The notes under the pieces are model-generated. The model worked only from the letters and a program-made list of their open reading frames with translations. It was not told the origin of the DNA and did no database searches. Source: JBHELB01 sp041859045 (lineage in GTDB: Bacteria; Hydrogenedentota; Hydrogenedentia; Hydrogenedentales; SLHB01). From it: 64,000 nucleotides of DNA. Location of the stretch: the NCBI GenBank assembly GCA_041859045.1, contig JBHELB010000006.1, positions 23,831 to 87,830 on the forward strand. Reading direction: 5' to 3'. Both the position numbers and the translations under genes were made by a program. Of the stretch, positions 41,073-51,600 are shown one piece after another. Each line of letters opens with the position of its first letter. The stretch's first letter is position 1.

Positions 41073-42584
41073 ATGTCGGCCAGCAGGGAACTCGACAGAT
41101 CGGACCTCTATGCCCGGGTACTCGCGGCAGCGCCCGTGGGGGTGGCCGTCACGGATGCCACGCGCACAGCCTACCCGGTCATCACGTGCAATGCCGCGTG
41201 GTCGGCCCTGTCCGGCTATCCGCTCGAAGATATCAGCCGCCGCAACGCCGGGTTCCTGATCGGCGAGGACACCGATCTCCAAACGCGCGAACGCATCATG
41301 CACGCCCTTGATGAAGGGCGCTCTCAGCATGCGGTGACACGTCATCGCCGCGCGGACGGCATTGCGTATTGGAGCGAGCTTCACCTCTCCCCCATGCGCG
41401 GCCAGGATAACCAACTCGAAGCGCATGTCTGGGTCTTCAAGGAGATAAGCCAGCAAATGGCCCTCTCCGAGTTGTGGCGCCGGTATGAGTTCATCGTCGA
41501 TACCGCCGACGACCTTCTGTCGTTGGTGCGGGATGACTTGACGTACGCGGCGATGAACCGTGCATTCACGCAACGCCACGGCGCTTCGGGAATGACGGAG
41601 GGGCGCACGGTGGAAGCGGTCTGGGGAAAGACCGTCTTTCGCCGCTTGCTCCAAAAACCGCTCGCCGAAGCGTTCGCGGGAACGACCGCACGCGTCGAGG
41701 CCTGGATCACCGTGCCGGGATGGGGACGCCGGTATCTCGAATTCGCCTACTATCCCTACCAGGAAAGCTCTGGCGCGGTCACCCATGCGGTCGAAACGGT
41801 ACACGACATTACCTCGCGCAAGCGCGCGGAGGACGCCCTCAAAGCGCTTAATGACCAATTGGAGCAACGGGTGAAGGATCGCACCGCCGAACTCGAAGGC
41901 GCCGTGCGCGAGTTGGACGCCTTCGGTTATACGGTCGCGCACGACTTGAGCGCCCCGCTTCGCGCCATGCGCACCTTTCTGACGATGCTCGGCGATGAAG
42001 ACCTTCGCGCTCTGTCCAAAAATGGACGCCGTGGTCTGCGGCTTATCGATCAAGGCATGACGCAGATGGGCCGTCTACTCGATGATCTGCAACAATTTTC
42101 GCGCCTGGGCCGCAAACCCGTGCATCGCGATCCGGTGGATATGGCCGCGCTGGCCAAACAGGTGATCGCCGAGTTACGCGCCGAGAATCCCAATCGCGAA
42201 TTCAGGGCCACCATCCGGCCGCTCCCTGCGGCAGAGGGCGATGCGGTGCTGTTGCACCAGGTCCTCATGAATCTCGCGTCAAACGCACTCAAGTTCTCTT
42301 CGCCTGAGCGTAAACTTCGCATCGAGATCGGATACGAAGAGCATCAGGATGAACCCATCTACTATGTCCGTGACAACGGACTCGGATTCGACTCGAGCCA
42401 AGCCCAGAATGCATTCGAGTTATTTCGCCGTTTGGGCAACGCCGGAGACGCGGAAGGCACAGGGGCAGGCTTGGCTATTGTAAAACGCATTGTGGAGAAG
42501 CACGGGGGACGCGTGTGGGCATCGGGCCGTCCTAACGGCGGCGCGACGTTCTACTTCACGCTGACGGGGGCTTCGCCCGACTGA
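41073..42584 (+). CDS. PAS-domain sensor histidine kinase
   Basis: A 503-residue soluble kinase. Two PAS modules cover about 10-125 (with N-A-A-W-S-A-L-S-G-Y-P) and 130-248, followed by a coiled segment Q-L-E-Q-R-V-K-D-R-T-A-E-L-E. The dimerisation domain has the phospho-acceptor H290 in T-V-A-H-D-L-S-A-P-L-R-A-M, a form common in bacteriophytochrome-type kinases. The ATPase domain shows N-L-A-S-N-A-L-K-F-S (N box), R-D-N-G-L-G-F-D and G-T-G-A-G-L-A-I-V. There is no membrane segment, so it senses a cytoplasmic cue. It starts with AAGGAAA upstream and is followed, 9 bases on, by its regulator. Confidence 0.93.
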   Translation: MSASRELDRSDLYARVLAAAPVGVAVTDATRTAYPVITCNAAWSALSGYPLEDISRRNAGFLIGEDTDLQTRERIMHALDEGRSQHAVTRHRRADGIAYWSELHLSPMRGQDNQLEAHVWVFKEISQQMALSELWRRYEFIVDTADDLLSLVRDDLTYAAMNRAFTQRHGASGMTEGRTVEAVWGKTVFRRLLQKPLAEAFAGTTARVEAWITVPGWGRRYLEFAYYPYQESSGAVTHAVETVHDITSRKRAEDALKALNDQLEQRVKDRTAELEGAVRELDAFGYTVAHDLSAPLRAMRTFLTMLGDEDLRALSKNGRRGLRLIDQGMTQMGRLLDDLQQFSRLGRKPVHRDPVDMAALAKQVIAELRAENPNREFRATIRPLPAAEGDAVLLHQVLMNLASNALKFSSPERKLRIEIGYEEHQDEPIYYVRDNGLGFDSSQAQNAFELFRRLGNAGDAEGTGAGLAIVKRIVEKHGGRVWASGRPNGGATFYFTLTGASPD

Positions 42585-42593
42585 GGAGATCGC

Positions 42594-43316
42594 ATGGAGC
42601 GTTCGAAAGTACTCGTGGCGGATGACGATCCGCAGGTGGTATCCAGTGTCGCCAACGCATTGCGCATGGAAGGCGTCTCCGTTGAAACGGCCGCCGACGG
42701 CGCGGAATGCCTTGAAAAAATGCAGGGGTTTAGGCCGGATCTCGTCGTGCTCGACATTAGTTTCGCGGCGTCCTCGAAGTCCAGCGCCAAAACCCTCGAC
42801 GGCATGGAAGTGCTGCGGCGCATTCGCCAACGCTCGAGCGTGCCCGTGCTTATCCTTTCCTCGACGTCCATTCAATTCGTGAAAGTGTCGGCGCTCACCC
42901 TGGGCGCGGATGACTACGTTACAAAGCCGTTCGATTCCCAGGAGCTAACGGCCCGTGTCCGCGCTATCCTTCGTCGAAGCCGCCACGCCGCTTCGGACAC
43001 GCCGCGCCTCCGGTTCAAGCGCATCGAGATCGACCTGGATAGTCGCCGACTCTGGAAAGACGGCAAGGAAATCGATCTGCGGCCGATGGAGTTCGACATC
43101 TTGGCGGCCTTGGCGCGTCGTCCAGGACACGTGTTCGAGCGTGTGCTCTTGCTCGATCTTGTGCGCAAGCATGAGTACTGCGGAAGCGAACGCGCGGTCG
43201 ACGTGCACATCGGACGGATTCGCAAGAAGCTGGAAGACGACCCGGCGAGTCCCACGCTTCTCGTTACTGTACGCAGTGCGGGCTACCGTTTCGAGGACGT
43301 GCCCGCAAAAGGATAA
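42594..43316 (+). CDS. OmpR-family response regulator
   Basis: A 240-residue regulator with receiver and winged-helix DNA-binding domains. The acidic pair D10-D11-D12 and phospho-acceptor D54 in V-V-L-D-I-S-F are present, with the switch Lys in Y-V-T-K-P-F-D. Directly after D54 there is an extra Ala/Ser/Lys-rich stretch of roughly ten residues (A-A-S-S-K-S-S-A-K-T) before the normal D-G-M-E-V-L-R-R-I helix. The C-terminal domain has the usual R-A-V-D-V-H-I-G-R-I-R-K-K-L recognition segment. It is the partner of the kinase upstream. Confidence 0.95.
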   Translation: MERSKVLVADDDPQVVSSVANALRMEGVSVETAADGAECLEKMQGFRPDLVVLDISFAASSKSSAKTLDGMEVLRRIRQRSSVPVLILSSTSIQFVKVSALTLGADDYVTKPFDSQELTARVRAILRRSRHAASDTPRLRFKRIEIDLDSRRLWKDGKEIDLRPMEFDILAALARRPGHVFERVLLLDLVRKHEYCGSERAVDVHIGRIRKKLEDDPASPTLLVTVRSAGYRFEDVPAKG

Positions 43317-43332
43317 TACCGTTCGGTGCCCG

Positions 43333-43956
43333 TCACCCCTGCTCAAACAGCGCGAGCAGATCGCCGGGAGAATGCACCATATGATCGGGGGCGGCGCCTG
43401 CGAGGTGCTCTGCGGAGTGCCACCCCCAGGTTACCGCGACGGTCTGAGCGCCTGCCGTTCGGCCTTCGATCATATCGCCCATCGTATCGCCGATGTAGAA
43501 ATGCCGATGTCCTTCCGTCTGCGCCATGACGTCCGCAATTTTGCGCACCTTACTCGGATTCACGTCCGCCCCCAACACTCCTTGGAGACACGTGATCCCG
43601 TGCGTGCGCAAGAAATCGCCAACGATATGGCTCATGTTGGACGTAATGACCCACACGCGCCCCAGCGCGCAAAGACGCGCCAACGTCTCGGGCATGCCTT
43701 CGAAAAAATGCATTTGGCCATTGCGGGTGCGCAGGTTCGCCGCCATCGTCGTCAGCACCGGCGCGATCTGATCCTGCGGAATACCGGCCTGCGCCATTCC
43801 CTCGTACATGTTCGTGTCGAAAAGACGCAGAAAAGGTTCGCGTCCATCGATCGACACATAGCCGTGCGCTTGGCACGCCTCAATGAAGCTGTCGAAGAAG
43901 TAATCCAAGGAGTCCACGATGACGCCATCAAAATCGAACATGTAAATATCGGGCAT
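43333..43956 (-). CDS. HAD-family hydrolase (phosphoglycolate phosphatase-like)
   Basis: A 207-residue HAD enzyme. Motif I is M-F-D-F-D-G-V-I-V-D-S at the start, motif II is the Ser/Thr of W-V-I-T-S-N, motif III the Lys of P-S-K-V-R-K-I-A, and motif IV the Asp of Y-I-G-D-T-M-G-D-M. The cap domain is alpha-helical as in phosphoglycolate phosphatases. A GGAG lies 9 bases before the ATG. It is the last gene of the leftward set and converges with the response regulator 17 bases away. The phosphorylated substrate is not known. Confidence 0.9.
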   Translation of the reverse strand: MPDIYMFDFDGVIVDSLDYFFDSFIEACQAHGYVSIDGREPFLRLFDTNMYEGMAQAGIPQDQIAPVLTTMAANLRTRNGQMHFFEGMPETLARLCALGRVWVITSNMSHIVGDFLRTHGITCLQGVLGADVNPSKVRKIADVMAQTEGHRHFYIGDTMGDMIEGRTAGAQTVAVTWGWHSAEHLAGAAPDHMVHSPGDLLALFEQG

Positions 43957-44017
43957 TGAACCAACTCCAAGAACTAACGACTATAGCGCCACGACTTCGG
44001 ATCGTACCAGCAGGATT

Positions 44018-45244
44018 TCATCGCGCAGCCGCGCGCGAACACCGCATATATGCAAGGATTTCATCGGCGGCTCGAGCGGCTCCGCCCGCCGCCGCCAAGG
44101 ATTCGGCCATCGTCTCGATACGCGGCAGTTGCGCCGAGCGCTCGGCCTCGGCGCGCGCAACGGCCCGGCGCAGACGACTCGGCGTGACGCGCGCCTTTCC
44201 CAGCGCCGTACCGAGTCCGAGCCGAACCACCTGCGCCGCGACCACCATCTGATCGAGCGCTTGGGGAATCACAAGCACAGGCACCTTCGCGACCAACGCC
44301 TCGCTCACGCTGTTCATGCCGCCGTGGGTGAGAAAAAGATGCGTGTGACGAAGCACTTCAACCTGCGGAACATGCGGACGCACGGTGAAGTTTTTCGGAG
44401 CCGTGCCTAGCACATCGCCATCCACGCGATGCCCCGTGCTCAGGATAACCTCGTAAGGACTGTCGCCAAAAGCCTCGAAACAATCACGGTAAAACTCCGG
44501 GCGGTCGTTAAAAACCGAACCCAGGGAGATATAAAGCACCCTGCGATCCGCGAAACGCTCCCACGGCAAATCGGAAGGTTCCGACTGGTCGAACACCGTC
44601 GGCCCAACGAACTTGAAGCTATCGTCGAAGAGATCCGCCCGGGGCTGCAATGCCCGCGCCGTGCAAACGATATTGAGCGGCTGACGGTTGGTATACGCTT
44701 GAATGATGGATGGAAACGGGTGCCCTATCTCGCGGCTCAGTTGCCGCGACGCGCGCCGAGCCCGACGTAGCGCGCCGAAATCTTCGAAGAGACTCCAGCA
44801 AAGTTCTCCCGCAAGCCGAAGCGACGTGGCGCTGACGCGAATGCCGAACGCGAAACTTGGAACAAAGCACACGGCCGGGAGCTGCAACACGTTCGCCGCC
44901 ACCACGCCCGCCGTGCTCAAGGCATCGTGCACAACCAATTCCACGCCATCCGCGCGCAGCGCATCGACAAGCAAAGGAGTCAGCACGCGCGCGCCCTCCG
45001 CGGACAACGCCGCGAGCGTGAATGCGTTTCGCGCTTGGCGTGGAGAGTATTCGAGCATGTGAGGCGGCATACCGAGTTCTTCGAAACTCCGAAACTCGAC
45101 GCCCGTCTGCGCAATCTTCGTCCGGAATTCGTCGCTGCAGTAGTAAATGACGCGCGCCCCACGCTGCCGCACTTCGCGCACCACCGACCGGGATGGATTC
45201 ACGTGGCCGTGAGCCGGAGTTCCAATGAAAGCGATCGTGTCCAT
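44018..45244 (-). CDS. UGT/MGT-type glycosyltransferase (GT1)
   Basis: A 408-residue GT-B enzyme of the macrolide/UDP-glycosyltransferase type. Landmarks are F-I-G-T-P-A-H-G-H-V-N-P-S near the start (catalytic His region), the strand V-L-Y-I-S-L-G-S-V-F, and F-L-T-H-G-G-M-N-S-V-S-E-A-L plus P-V-L-V-I-P-Q-A-L-D-Q, the signature of the sugar-donor site. Such enzymes glycosylate small molecules or lipids. It starts 2 bases after the next upstream gene's stop, and that gene is a second family member. Confidence 0.92.
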   Translation of the reverse strand: MDTIAFIGTPAHGHVNPSRSVVREVRQRGARVIYYCSDEFRTKIAQTGVEFRSFEELGMPPHMLEYSPRQARNAFTLAALSAEGARVLTPLLVDALRADGVELVVHDALSTAGVVAANVLQLPAVCFVPSFAFGIRVSATSLRLAGELCWSLFEDFGALRRARRASRQLSREIGHPFPSIIQAYTNRQPLNIVCTARALQPRADLFDDSFKFVGPTVFDQSEPSDLPWERFADRRVLYISLGSVFNDRPEFYRDCFEAFGDSPYEVILSTGHRVDGDVLGTAPKNFTVRPHVPQVEVLRHTHLFLTHGGMNSVSEALVAKVPVLVIPQALDQMVVAAQVVRLGLGTALGKARVTPSRLRRAVARAEAERSAQLPRIETMAESLAAAGGAARAADEILAYMRCSRAAAR

Positions 45245-45246
45245 CG

Positions 45247-46509
45247 CTAGTCCGCTCCGGACGGTGCGGCGATCTGACCCAATGCCACGCGTTCAAGATA
45301 AAGCGCCGCCGACTCCGCGCCGTTCGCCGCGCACACCTGCGGCGCGATACGACGCGCCGTGTCGCGGAAGTGCGGCTCGCTCAACACGCGCTCCAGCAAG
45401 CGAATCAAACGCGCCGGCTCCACGTTGCGCGCCCGATACGTGAGGCAGACGCCCATCGAAGCGGCAATGTTCGCGCAGAGCTGCTGCTCGAGGTGTAGGG
45501 GCAGCGCGACCATCGGAACGCCCTGCGCCAATGCCTGATACATACTGCCGTTCCCGCCGTGGAAGATCAGCGCGCGCGACTTCTCCAACAGCTTACTGCC
45601 AGGACCATACGTCGCGACGCGGAAATTCGAGGGGAGCGCGCGCATGGTCTCCGGTTCCACTTGTCCTGCCGTGGTCACCAAAAAACGATACGGCAACTTG
45701 CCCAGCGCCGGCGCAGTGCGGCGCAGAAATTCATCCAAAAGCCCCGTCGACCCCATCGTAACGTAAACGTTCGGCGTGCCATCGTCGAGTTCGTCGTACC
45801 ACTCCGGCAGCGACGCGGGCGGCTCGGAGATAATGGGACCGCAGACATGCCAATGACGCCACCCCGAAGGCGCGGGATACAATCCAGGCAGATCCGGCGA
45901 CACCATCGGCGTCGACTTGAGGAGAGACAGCGCGTCGGCGGGACGCACGCCATACTTGCGATAGACGCGGTTACGCACACGCGACAACAACACGGCGTCG
46001 CCCGCGCGAATCAGCGCGTGGTACAGCGTGCCCGGCTGCGCGAAACGGCCCGCATACGCGTTCATCACGCCTGCCGCAGGCACTCCGGTAATGTGCCCGG
46101 CCGTACTCACCGAAATTGTGCCGTCGCCCACAATCAGATCCGGCTTCTCGCGGCGAATAAGCTCGACATGCCCTTCGAGGATCGCGTCGAGGGGAGCCCA
46201 CCGCTCAAAATGCAGCAGGTCCCACGCGGTATGCTTCCACCCATGCCGCACGTACCGGTCCCACGCGTAGGGATGATCCGGTTCTTTCGCGTAACGAAGG
46301 GGAAAACCTTCGATCTGCGCAAACGACAATTTCGAGCGCGGATGCGCGGGGTCATCTCCCGCGAAAATCACCTCGTGCCCTCGAGCGCGCAGTACCTTCC
46401 CGATTTCAACCAAGCGCCCCACATGCGCCAACAGCCAGCCCAAGGGAAACAGTATCACCTTGAGCCGCCGCGCGGGCGCCGGGGAAATCGCCTGTTCGAG
46501 TGCGGTCAT
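45247..46509 (-). CDS. UGT-type glycosyltransferase (GT1), second copy
   Basis: I start at ATG 46509, which overlaps the preceding stop as ATGA; the open frame runs further upstream into the preceding gene. The 420-residue protein has K-V-I-L-F-P-L-G-W-L-L-A-H-V-G-R in the N-terminal region and the donor-site signature A-L-I-F-H-G-G-N-G-S-M-Y-Q-A-L-A-Q-G-V-P-M-V-A-L-P near residue 340. It shows only distant similarity to its neighbour. The pair may act one after the other on one acceptor, perhaps a glycolipid. No signal peptide. Confidence 0.88.
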   Translation of the reverse strand: MTALEQAISPAPARRLKVILFPLGWLLAHVGRLVEIGKVLRARGHEVIFAGDDPAHPRSKLSFAQIEGFPLRYAKEPDHPYAWDRYVRHGWKHTAWDLLHFERWAPLDAILEGHVELIRREKPDLIVGDGTISVSTAGHITGVPAAGVMNAYAGRFAQPGTLYHALIRAGDAVLLSRVRNRVYRKYGVRPADALSLLKSTPMVSPDLPGLYPAPSGWRHWHVCGPIISEPPASLPEWYDELDDGTPNVYVTMGSTGLLDEFLRRTAPALGKLPYRFLVTTAGQVEPETMRALPSNFRVATYGPGSKLLEKSRALIFHGGNGSMYQALAQGVPMVALPLHLEQQLCANIAASMGVCLTYRARNVEPARLIRLLERVLSEPHFRDTARRIAPQVCAANGAESAALYLERVALGQIAAPSGAD

Positions 46510-47402
46510 GCGACAGGAGCCTCCAGCAGTCCCTTTTCCGCCAGAACCCGACTCAGCTCGCGCGTCAACGCGCTGCCGAGTTCGCCGCGCAGTTTCAGCG
46601 CGAGGGGACTGTTGTGGCGGCCGGTGGGCACGGGACAAAGACGCGCGCTCGGGTACGGCAAAAACTCCTTGGTCTGGGCCACGTCAAAATGACAGCGGTC
46701 CCCATAGAAAACCGAAACCCCTGGCCGCTTATCCCCCGCCTCCCGAAATGCGCCTATGACATTCCAGAAATTTTCCTTGCCCACATGCCGATAGATATCC
46801 GCCTCGGCGTAGGCCGCGCTGATCGCAACCAACACGCACTCCGCGTAGGCGTTGGGCTCGCGGAAAAGTTTGGGTAGATCAAAATACGTGCGGAGTTGCG
46901 AACGGAGACTCGTGTACGCGTTGATGTGCAAGCCGGGACTGAATGCAACGATGTGATCCATGCCGCACCGTGACCCAAAGTACAGCGCCGCCGCCGCACC
47001 GCCGGATGACCCCATAGCCACCGTCACCTTGCCCCCCAAACGCGCCATCAGTTCGCGGGTCTTGGCTTCGTAAAACGCCAAGCCGTCCTTCCCGCCACTG
47101 GGCGACACATGGTAGGACAAACGCCGCAACTCGCGGAAGAACACGGTATTGAACGGCAGTTGAATGCCCGAAAGCTGCTTTCGAAACTCATACCGAGGCT
47201 CGCCCGCGAACAACGCGTCAAGGCCGGAATAGATGAAGACCGTCAGCGGCGCGCCGCGATCTTCAATCAGCACATACTCGGACTCTTCCACATTCCCGCT
47301 TTCGCCCTCGTACAGACGGAAAATACCTTCCTGCTCCATATTGCGGGCAAGGCCAGGAAGGAAAATGCGGGTAGTCCATCGAAACAACGCATCTTTGAGC
47401 AC
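46506..47402 (-). CDS. Alpha/beta-hydrolase-like protein in the glycosyltransferase cluster
   Basis: The GTG start at 47402 has GGGAGGAG about 5-9 bases upstream. The 298-residue protein has a nucleophile elbow G131-S-S133-G-G135 after V-T-V-A-M, a late Asp in V-F-Y-G-D-R-C-H-F-D, and a His in T-G-R-H-N-S-P near residue 270, in the order of a serine hydrolase triad. The N-terminal 80 residues are unlike common hydrolases. It is coupled to the downstream UGT gene by a 4-base overlap. It may be an esterase or acyltransferase modifying the glycan or lipid made here; that role is inferred from position only. Confidence 0.65.
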   Translation of the reverse strand: MLKDALFRWTTRIFLPGLARNMEQEGIFRLYEGESGNVEESEYVLIEDRGAPLTVFIYSGLDALFAGEPRYEFRKQLSGIQLPFNTVFFRELRRLSYHVSPSGGKDGLAFYEAKTRELMARLGGKVTVAMGSSGGAAAALYFGSRCGMDHIVAFSPGLHINAYTSLRSQLRTYFDLPKLFREPNAYAECVLVAISAAYAEADIYRHVGKENFWNVIGAFREAGDKRPGVSVFYGDRCHFDVAQTKEFLPYPSARLCPVPTGRHNSPLALKLRGELGSALTRELSRVLAEKGLLEAPVA

Positions 47403-47501
47403 CTAGGCTCCTCCCATTGGGGGTAAGCGCCTCGCGGCGCGACGCCAGACATTCCGCCTATTGTACTACGTAGCGCTCAGAACGTTTCGCAGTCGCGCAG
47501 T

Positions 47502-48635
47502 CTACGTCGCCTGCCCGAGAATGTTCATATACACGGCGCGCACGGCCCGCGCCTGGGATTCGAGGGAATAATCGCGCCGCGCCTTCTCCCGCGCGGCCTG
47601 CCCCAGGGCTCGGGTCCAGCCACGCTCGCGCGCCATACGGGTAAGCGCCTCGGCCAGACTCGCCGCGCCGCCGTCGAAAACTACCCCCGTACGGCCGTCC
47701 TCGACCACTTCTGACAGCATACCGCGATTCGCCGCCACGACGGGCTTCCCCATCGCCATCGCCTCGCGTACTGCGCGACAGGTCCCGTCGGATCCGGGCG
47801 TCAGGAAGACCTTGACGTCAAACGCCTTGAGCATGCCCACGTAGTTCTCGCCGTCGACATACCCTGGAAAATGGACCTTGCCCTCGAGACCGAGGTTTCG
47901 CACGGGTTCATGCCCCACGCTTTCCTGATACGTGCCGCGCCCGACCACAATCACTTCCGCCTTCGGGCACGCGTCCACAAGTCGCCGCACCGCCTCGAAA
48001 AAGTCGTCATAGTGCCTGTGCCGCTGCATCCGCGCCACGATCCCGACAACAAACGCGTCGGGTGCAATGCCTAACCAACGCCGCGCATCGGGCACTTCGC
48101 GGGTAGGGTCGAAGCGCTCCGTATCCACCGCGCCCGGCACTACGGCCGTCTTCGATTCCGCCACGCCCAGCCGCGCCACGTCGTTCCGCTGGGCCAACCG
48201 CGACGGCTCGATCACAAACGCCGCCTGCCGCGCCAACGCACCGTGCCCGCGCGTCACAGAAAATCCCTCGCCATGGTAACTGCTACGCACAACCGGAATC
48301 CCAACCCGCCGTGTAGCCGCCGCGGCAATGCGGTGGTCGTTGTCGAGATGACAGTGCACGAGATCAAAACGCTCTGAGGCAAGATAGCGCCGCAAGGTGC
48401 GCGCATCGAGAAAGTTATAGAACGGATTCTTGTGCTTCTTGAGATGAAAGCGCAGCACCGGTTCGAGACCGCGGTCACGCGCGGTCTCCACGATCTTGTT
48501 GATCGATTCGCCGGAATCCGGCGCGCAGGCGAACTCCGCCTCTACCCCGGCCCGCCGCAACGCAAGGCACAGATTCAATGCGGGTTCAGCAGGCCCGGTC
48601 CATTTTGCGTTGCTAAAAAGGTGGAGAACCTTCAT
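47502..48635 (-). CDS. GT4 glycosyltransferase
   Basis: A 377-residue GT-B enzyme beginning M-K-V-L-H-L-F-S-N-A-K-W-T-G-P-A-E-P. The C-terminal half has V-G-I-V-A-R-M-Q-R-H-R-H-Y-D-D-F-F-E-A-V and F-L-T-P-G-S-D-G-T-C-R-A-V-R-E-A-M-A-M-G-K-P-V-V-A, the GT4 donor region in which P-G-S-D-G-T replaces the usual E-G-F-G. Its start overlaps the smc stop by 4 bases (48632-48635), which ties it to the smc transcript rather than to the UGT genes, from which it is separated by about 100 bases. Confidence 0.9.
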   Translation of the reverse strand: MKVLHLFSNAKWTGPAEPALNLCLALRRAGVEAEFACAPDSGESINKIVETARDRGLEPVLRFHLKKHKNPFYNFLDARTLRRYLASERFDLVHCHLDNDHRIAAAATRRVGIPVVRSSYHGEGFSVTRGHGALARQAAFVIEPSRLAQRNDVARLGVAESKTAVVPGAVDTERFDPTREVPDARRWLGIAPDAFVVGIVARMQRHRHYDDFFEAVRRLVDACPKAEVIVVGRGTYQESVGHEPVRNLGLEGKVHFPGYVDGENYVGMLKAFDVKVFLTPGSDGTCRAVREAMAMGKPVVAANRGMLSEVVEDGRTGVVFDGGAASLAEALTRMARERGWTRALGQAAREKARRDYSLESQARAVRAVYMNILGQAT

Positions 48636-51600
48636 GCCGCCGGGGCGCCTGCGCGCGCCTCGTCAAACCGCACCGAAACCAACTGCGAGACCCCGCGTTC
48701 CTGCATCGTCACGCCATACAAAGCCTGGGCGCGCGCCATGGTTTGCTTGTTGTGCGTGATCACGATGAACTGGCTCTCGGCGGTGAACTCTTCGACCATA
48801 TCGAGGAAACGCCCGATGTTTGCATCGTCCAACGGCGCATCCACCTCGTCCAGAATGCAGAACGGACTCGGCTTCGCCTGGAAAATTGCGAACAACAGCG
48901 CGATCGCCGTCATGGCGCTTTCGCCGCCCGACAACAACGAAATCGAAGTGGGCTTCTTGCCTGGCGGACGCGCCTCGATCTCGATACCGCTCTCGAGCGG
49001 ATCGTCTTCGTTTAATAGGTAGACGCGCGCCTGACCGCCGTTGAACAACCGCCGGAAATTTACCCGGAAGTTCTCGGCGATCCGCTCGAACGTCTCCATA
49101 AACATATCGCGGATCTTCTTGTCGCAACGCGCCACCACGCCCAACAGCGTCTCGCGCGCCTGCTGCAAGTCTTGATACTGCGCGGTGAGAAAGTCGTTGC
49201 GCTTCTCTAGCGCTTCGTACTCCTCGATCGCCATCAGGTTCACCTCGCCCATGCGCTGCAGCTTCTGGCGAATATCCGTGACCATCTTGTCGCGCTCGGC
49301 GTCACCGAATTCGTCCGTCCCAACCTGCTCAGCCGTCAACGCGGGTAACGCGACATTGTAGTCGTTCAGAATGCGTTCCTGAAAAAACGCGACGCTGTCC
49401 TCATTGTGCCGCAGCGCAATTTCGGTCTGATGCAACGATGTCTGCGAAACCCGGTTCTGCTCGCGCAGTTCGCGCAGTTCCTTGTCGATGCTTTCACTTT
49501 CCTCAAGCAAAGCCTGACGCTGATTCTCCGCTTCGATCACCTTGCTGCGCGCTTCTTCCTTGTTCTCCGACAGCGCCTTTGTGCGCTCGACATGCAACGC
49601 CGCCTCTTCCGCAAGCGTCTTTTCCTGGCTTTCGAATTGTCCCACGGATTCACCGCGACGCGCGGATTCGGCCTTGGCCTCTTCGGACTCCCGCAACAGA
49701 CGTGTGCGTTCGCGTTCGATTTCCTCGGCCTGCTGCGACAACCCGGCCTGCCGCACGCGCAAATCCGCGAGTGCGCTGGCGCCCTCCGACAATTCCTGTC
49801 GCGCGCGCGATGCCTTCTCCTGCGCATCGGCCATCTCGGTCTGGAACGTCTCGTCGTCGCTGTCCATCCCCTCGGCGCGCGCCAAGACATCTCGGCGTTG
49901 TTCATCGAGCCCATCGCGACGCGCGCAGAGTTCATCGCGCTGCTTATCCAGCGCGCCGCCGGACTGAACCAACGTCTCAAGCTCCGTGGACGACCGCGCC
50001 AACGCCATCGCTACGGTATTGAGTTCGCGACGCTGGGTGACTTCCTTCTCTTCGAGCGCACGAATCTCCGTCGCAAGCGTCTGCAACGCCGACTCGGTCG
50101 TGTTACGACGCTCGACGGTGCTGCGAATCTCGCTGTCGAGTTTGCCCAGTCGCGTCTCCAGCTCGCCGATCTCCGCGCTGCGGCCCAGAAGACCACGGCT
50201 CTCGTGCTTGTTGCGCCCGCCAGTCACCGCGCCGGACGCCGAAACGACCTCGCCGTCGAGCGTCACGAGGCGCGGAATCTTCTCATACTTGCGCGCAATG
50301 CGGATCGCGTCGTCGAGTTCGCGCACGACGAGCGTGCTGTGCAGCAAATACTCCACCGCCGGACGCAGTTTCGCGTCGTACTGCACGAAATCAAGCGCCG
50401 AGCCGACCACACCGGGCTGGCCCACAAGATCCGCGCCATCGTCGCCGCGCCCGCCACGAATGATGTCGAGCGGCAGAAACGTCACACGTCCAGCTTGATG
50501 CCCCTTCAGGAATCCGATCGCCGCCTTCGCCGCGTCGGCGTCCTCACATACCACATTGTTGATGTTGCCGCCCAGCGCCGCTTCGATCGCCGCCTCATAC
50601 TCTTTTTGCGTCGAAAGCAAGTCGCCCACCGGACCAATCACGCCGCGCGCCGCATCCATCTTCTCGGTTTTCGCCCGCATGATCGCGCGCACACCAACCG
50701 CAAAGCCCTCGTAGGCGTCGCGCAATTCGCGCAACGACGTCAGACGCGCTTCAATGCTGCTCTTCTTCTCGCGCAAATCCTGCCACGCCGTCTGAAGAGT
50801 GCGCAACGCCTGCGTCTGCTCGGTATGCGTCTCGCGCTTCTTGAGGCGATCGGCCTCCAACTCCGCCACCGCTTGGCTCAGTTGGGCTTCCTGCGCGCGA
50901 GCCTCCTCGTTCTGCTTTAGCAGTTCATCACGACGCCTATCGATCGTGCGCTGCTGCTCGTACAACGCCGCCAACTGCGTCTCGATGTTATTCACGCTGA
51001 CGGTCAAGGTTTCGAGTTCGGTCCGCGTCTGCGCACGCGTGTTCATATGCTCGACCGCGCGCGCCCGCAGCGACTCCAGTTCCGCCACCGCCGCTTCCAC
51101 GGCCGCCTCGAGTTCCGCATGGCGCGTCTGCTGGGCGTCGATGGCCGCGCGGCTCGCCTCAAGCGCCGTCTGAGACTCGGCAATGCGTTCGATGCGCTGC
51201 CCGGCTTCCTGTTCCAACGCAACGGCGCGCTGAGCAAAAGTTTCTTGCTCGCGCAAAGACTGCTGGCGTTGCTCTTGGCAGAACGTGATCTGCTGACGCA
51301 CCAACGCGATCTGCCGCTCAATCCGCTCCATCTCGGAGTCGATCTCGTGCACGCCTTCGCGGCGCGCCATCAACACGCGGTCGACTTCGAGCTTATTCAG
51401 GTTTAATTCTTCGCGCCGCGCTTCGAGTTCGGTCAGGCGCGCCGACTGCTGCTCGTAGACGTCTTGGGTATTCGAGAAAGCCGCCTTCTGCTCGGCGATC
51501 TCGGCGCTCAGCCGCGTGAACAACAAGAACGCCGTGCGGATCTCGAGTTCGCGCAGTTGCTCGCTCAACTCGCGGTAGCGAATCGCCGCGTTGACCTGAC

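Noticed and set aside
49406..50920. A 504-codon plus-strand frame opposite smc
   Set aside because: It mirrors the coiled-coil codons of smc and its Arg/Leu/Ala-rich product has no recognisable family.
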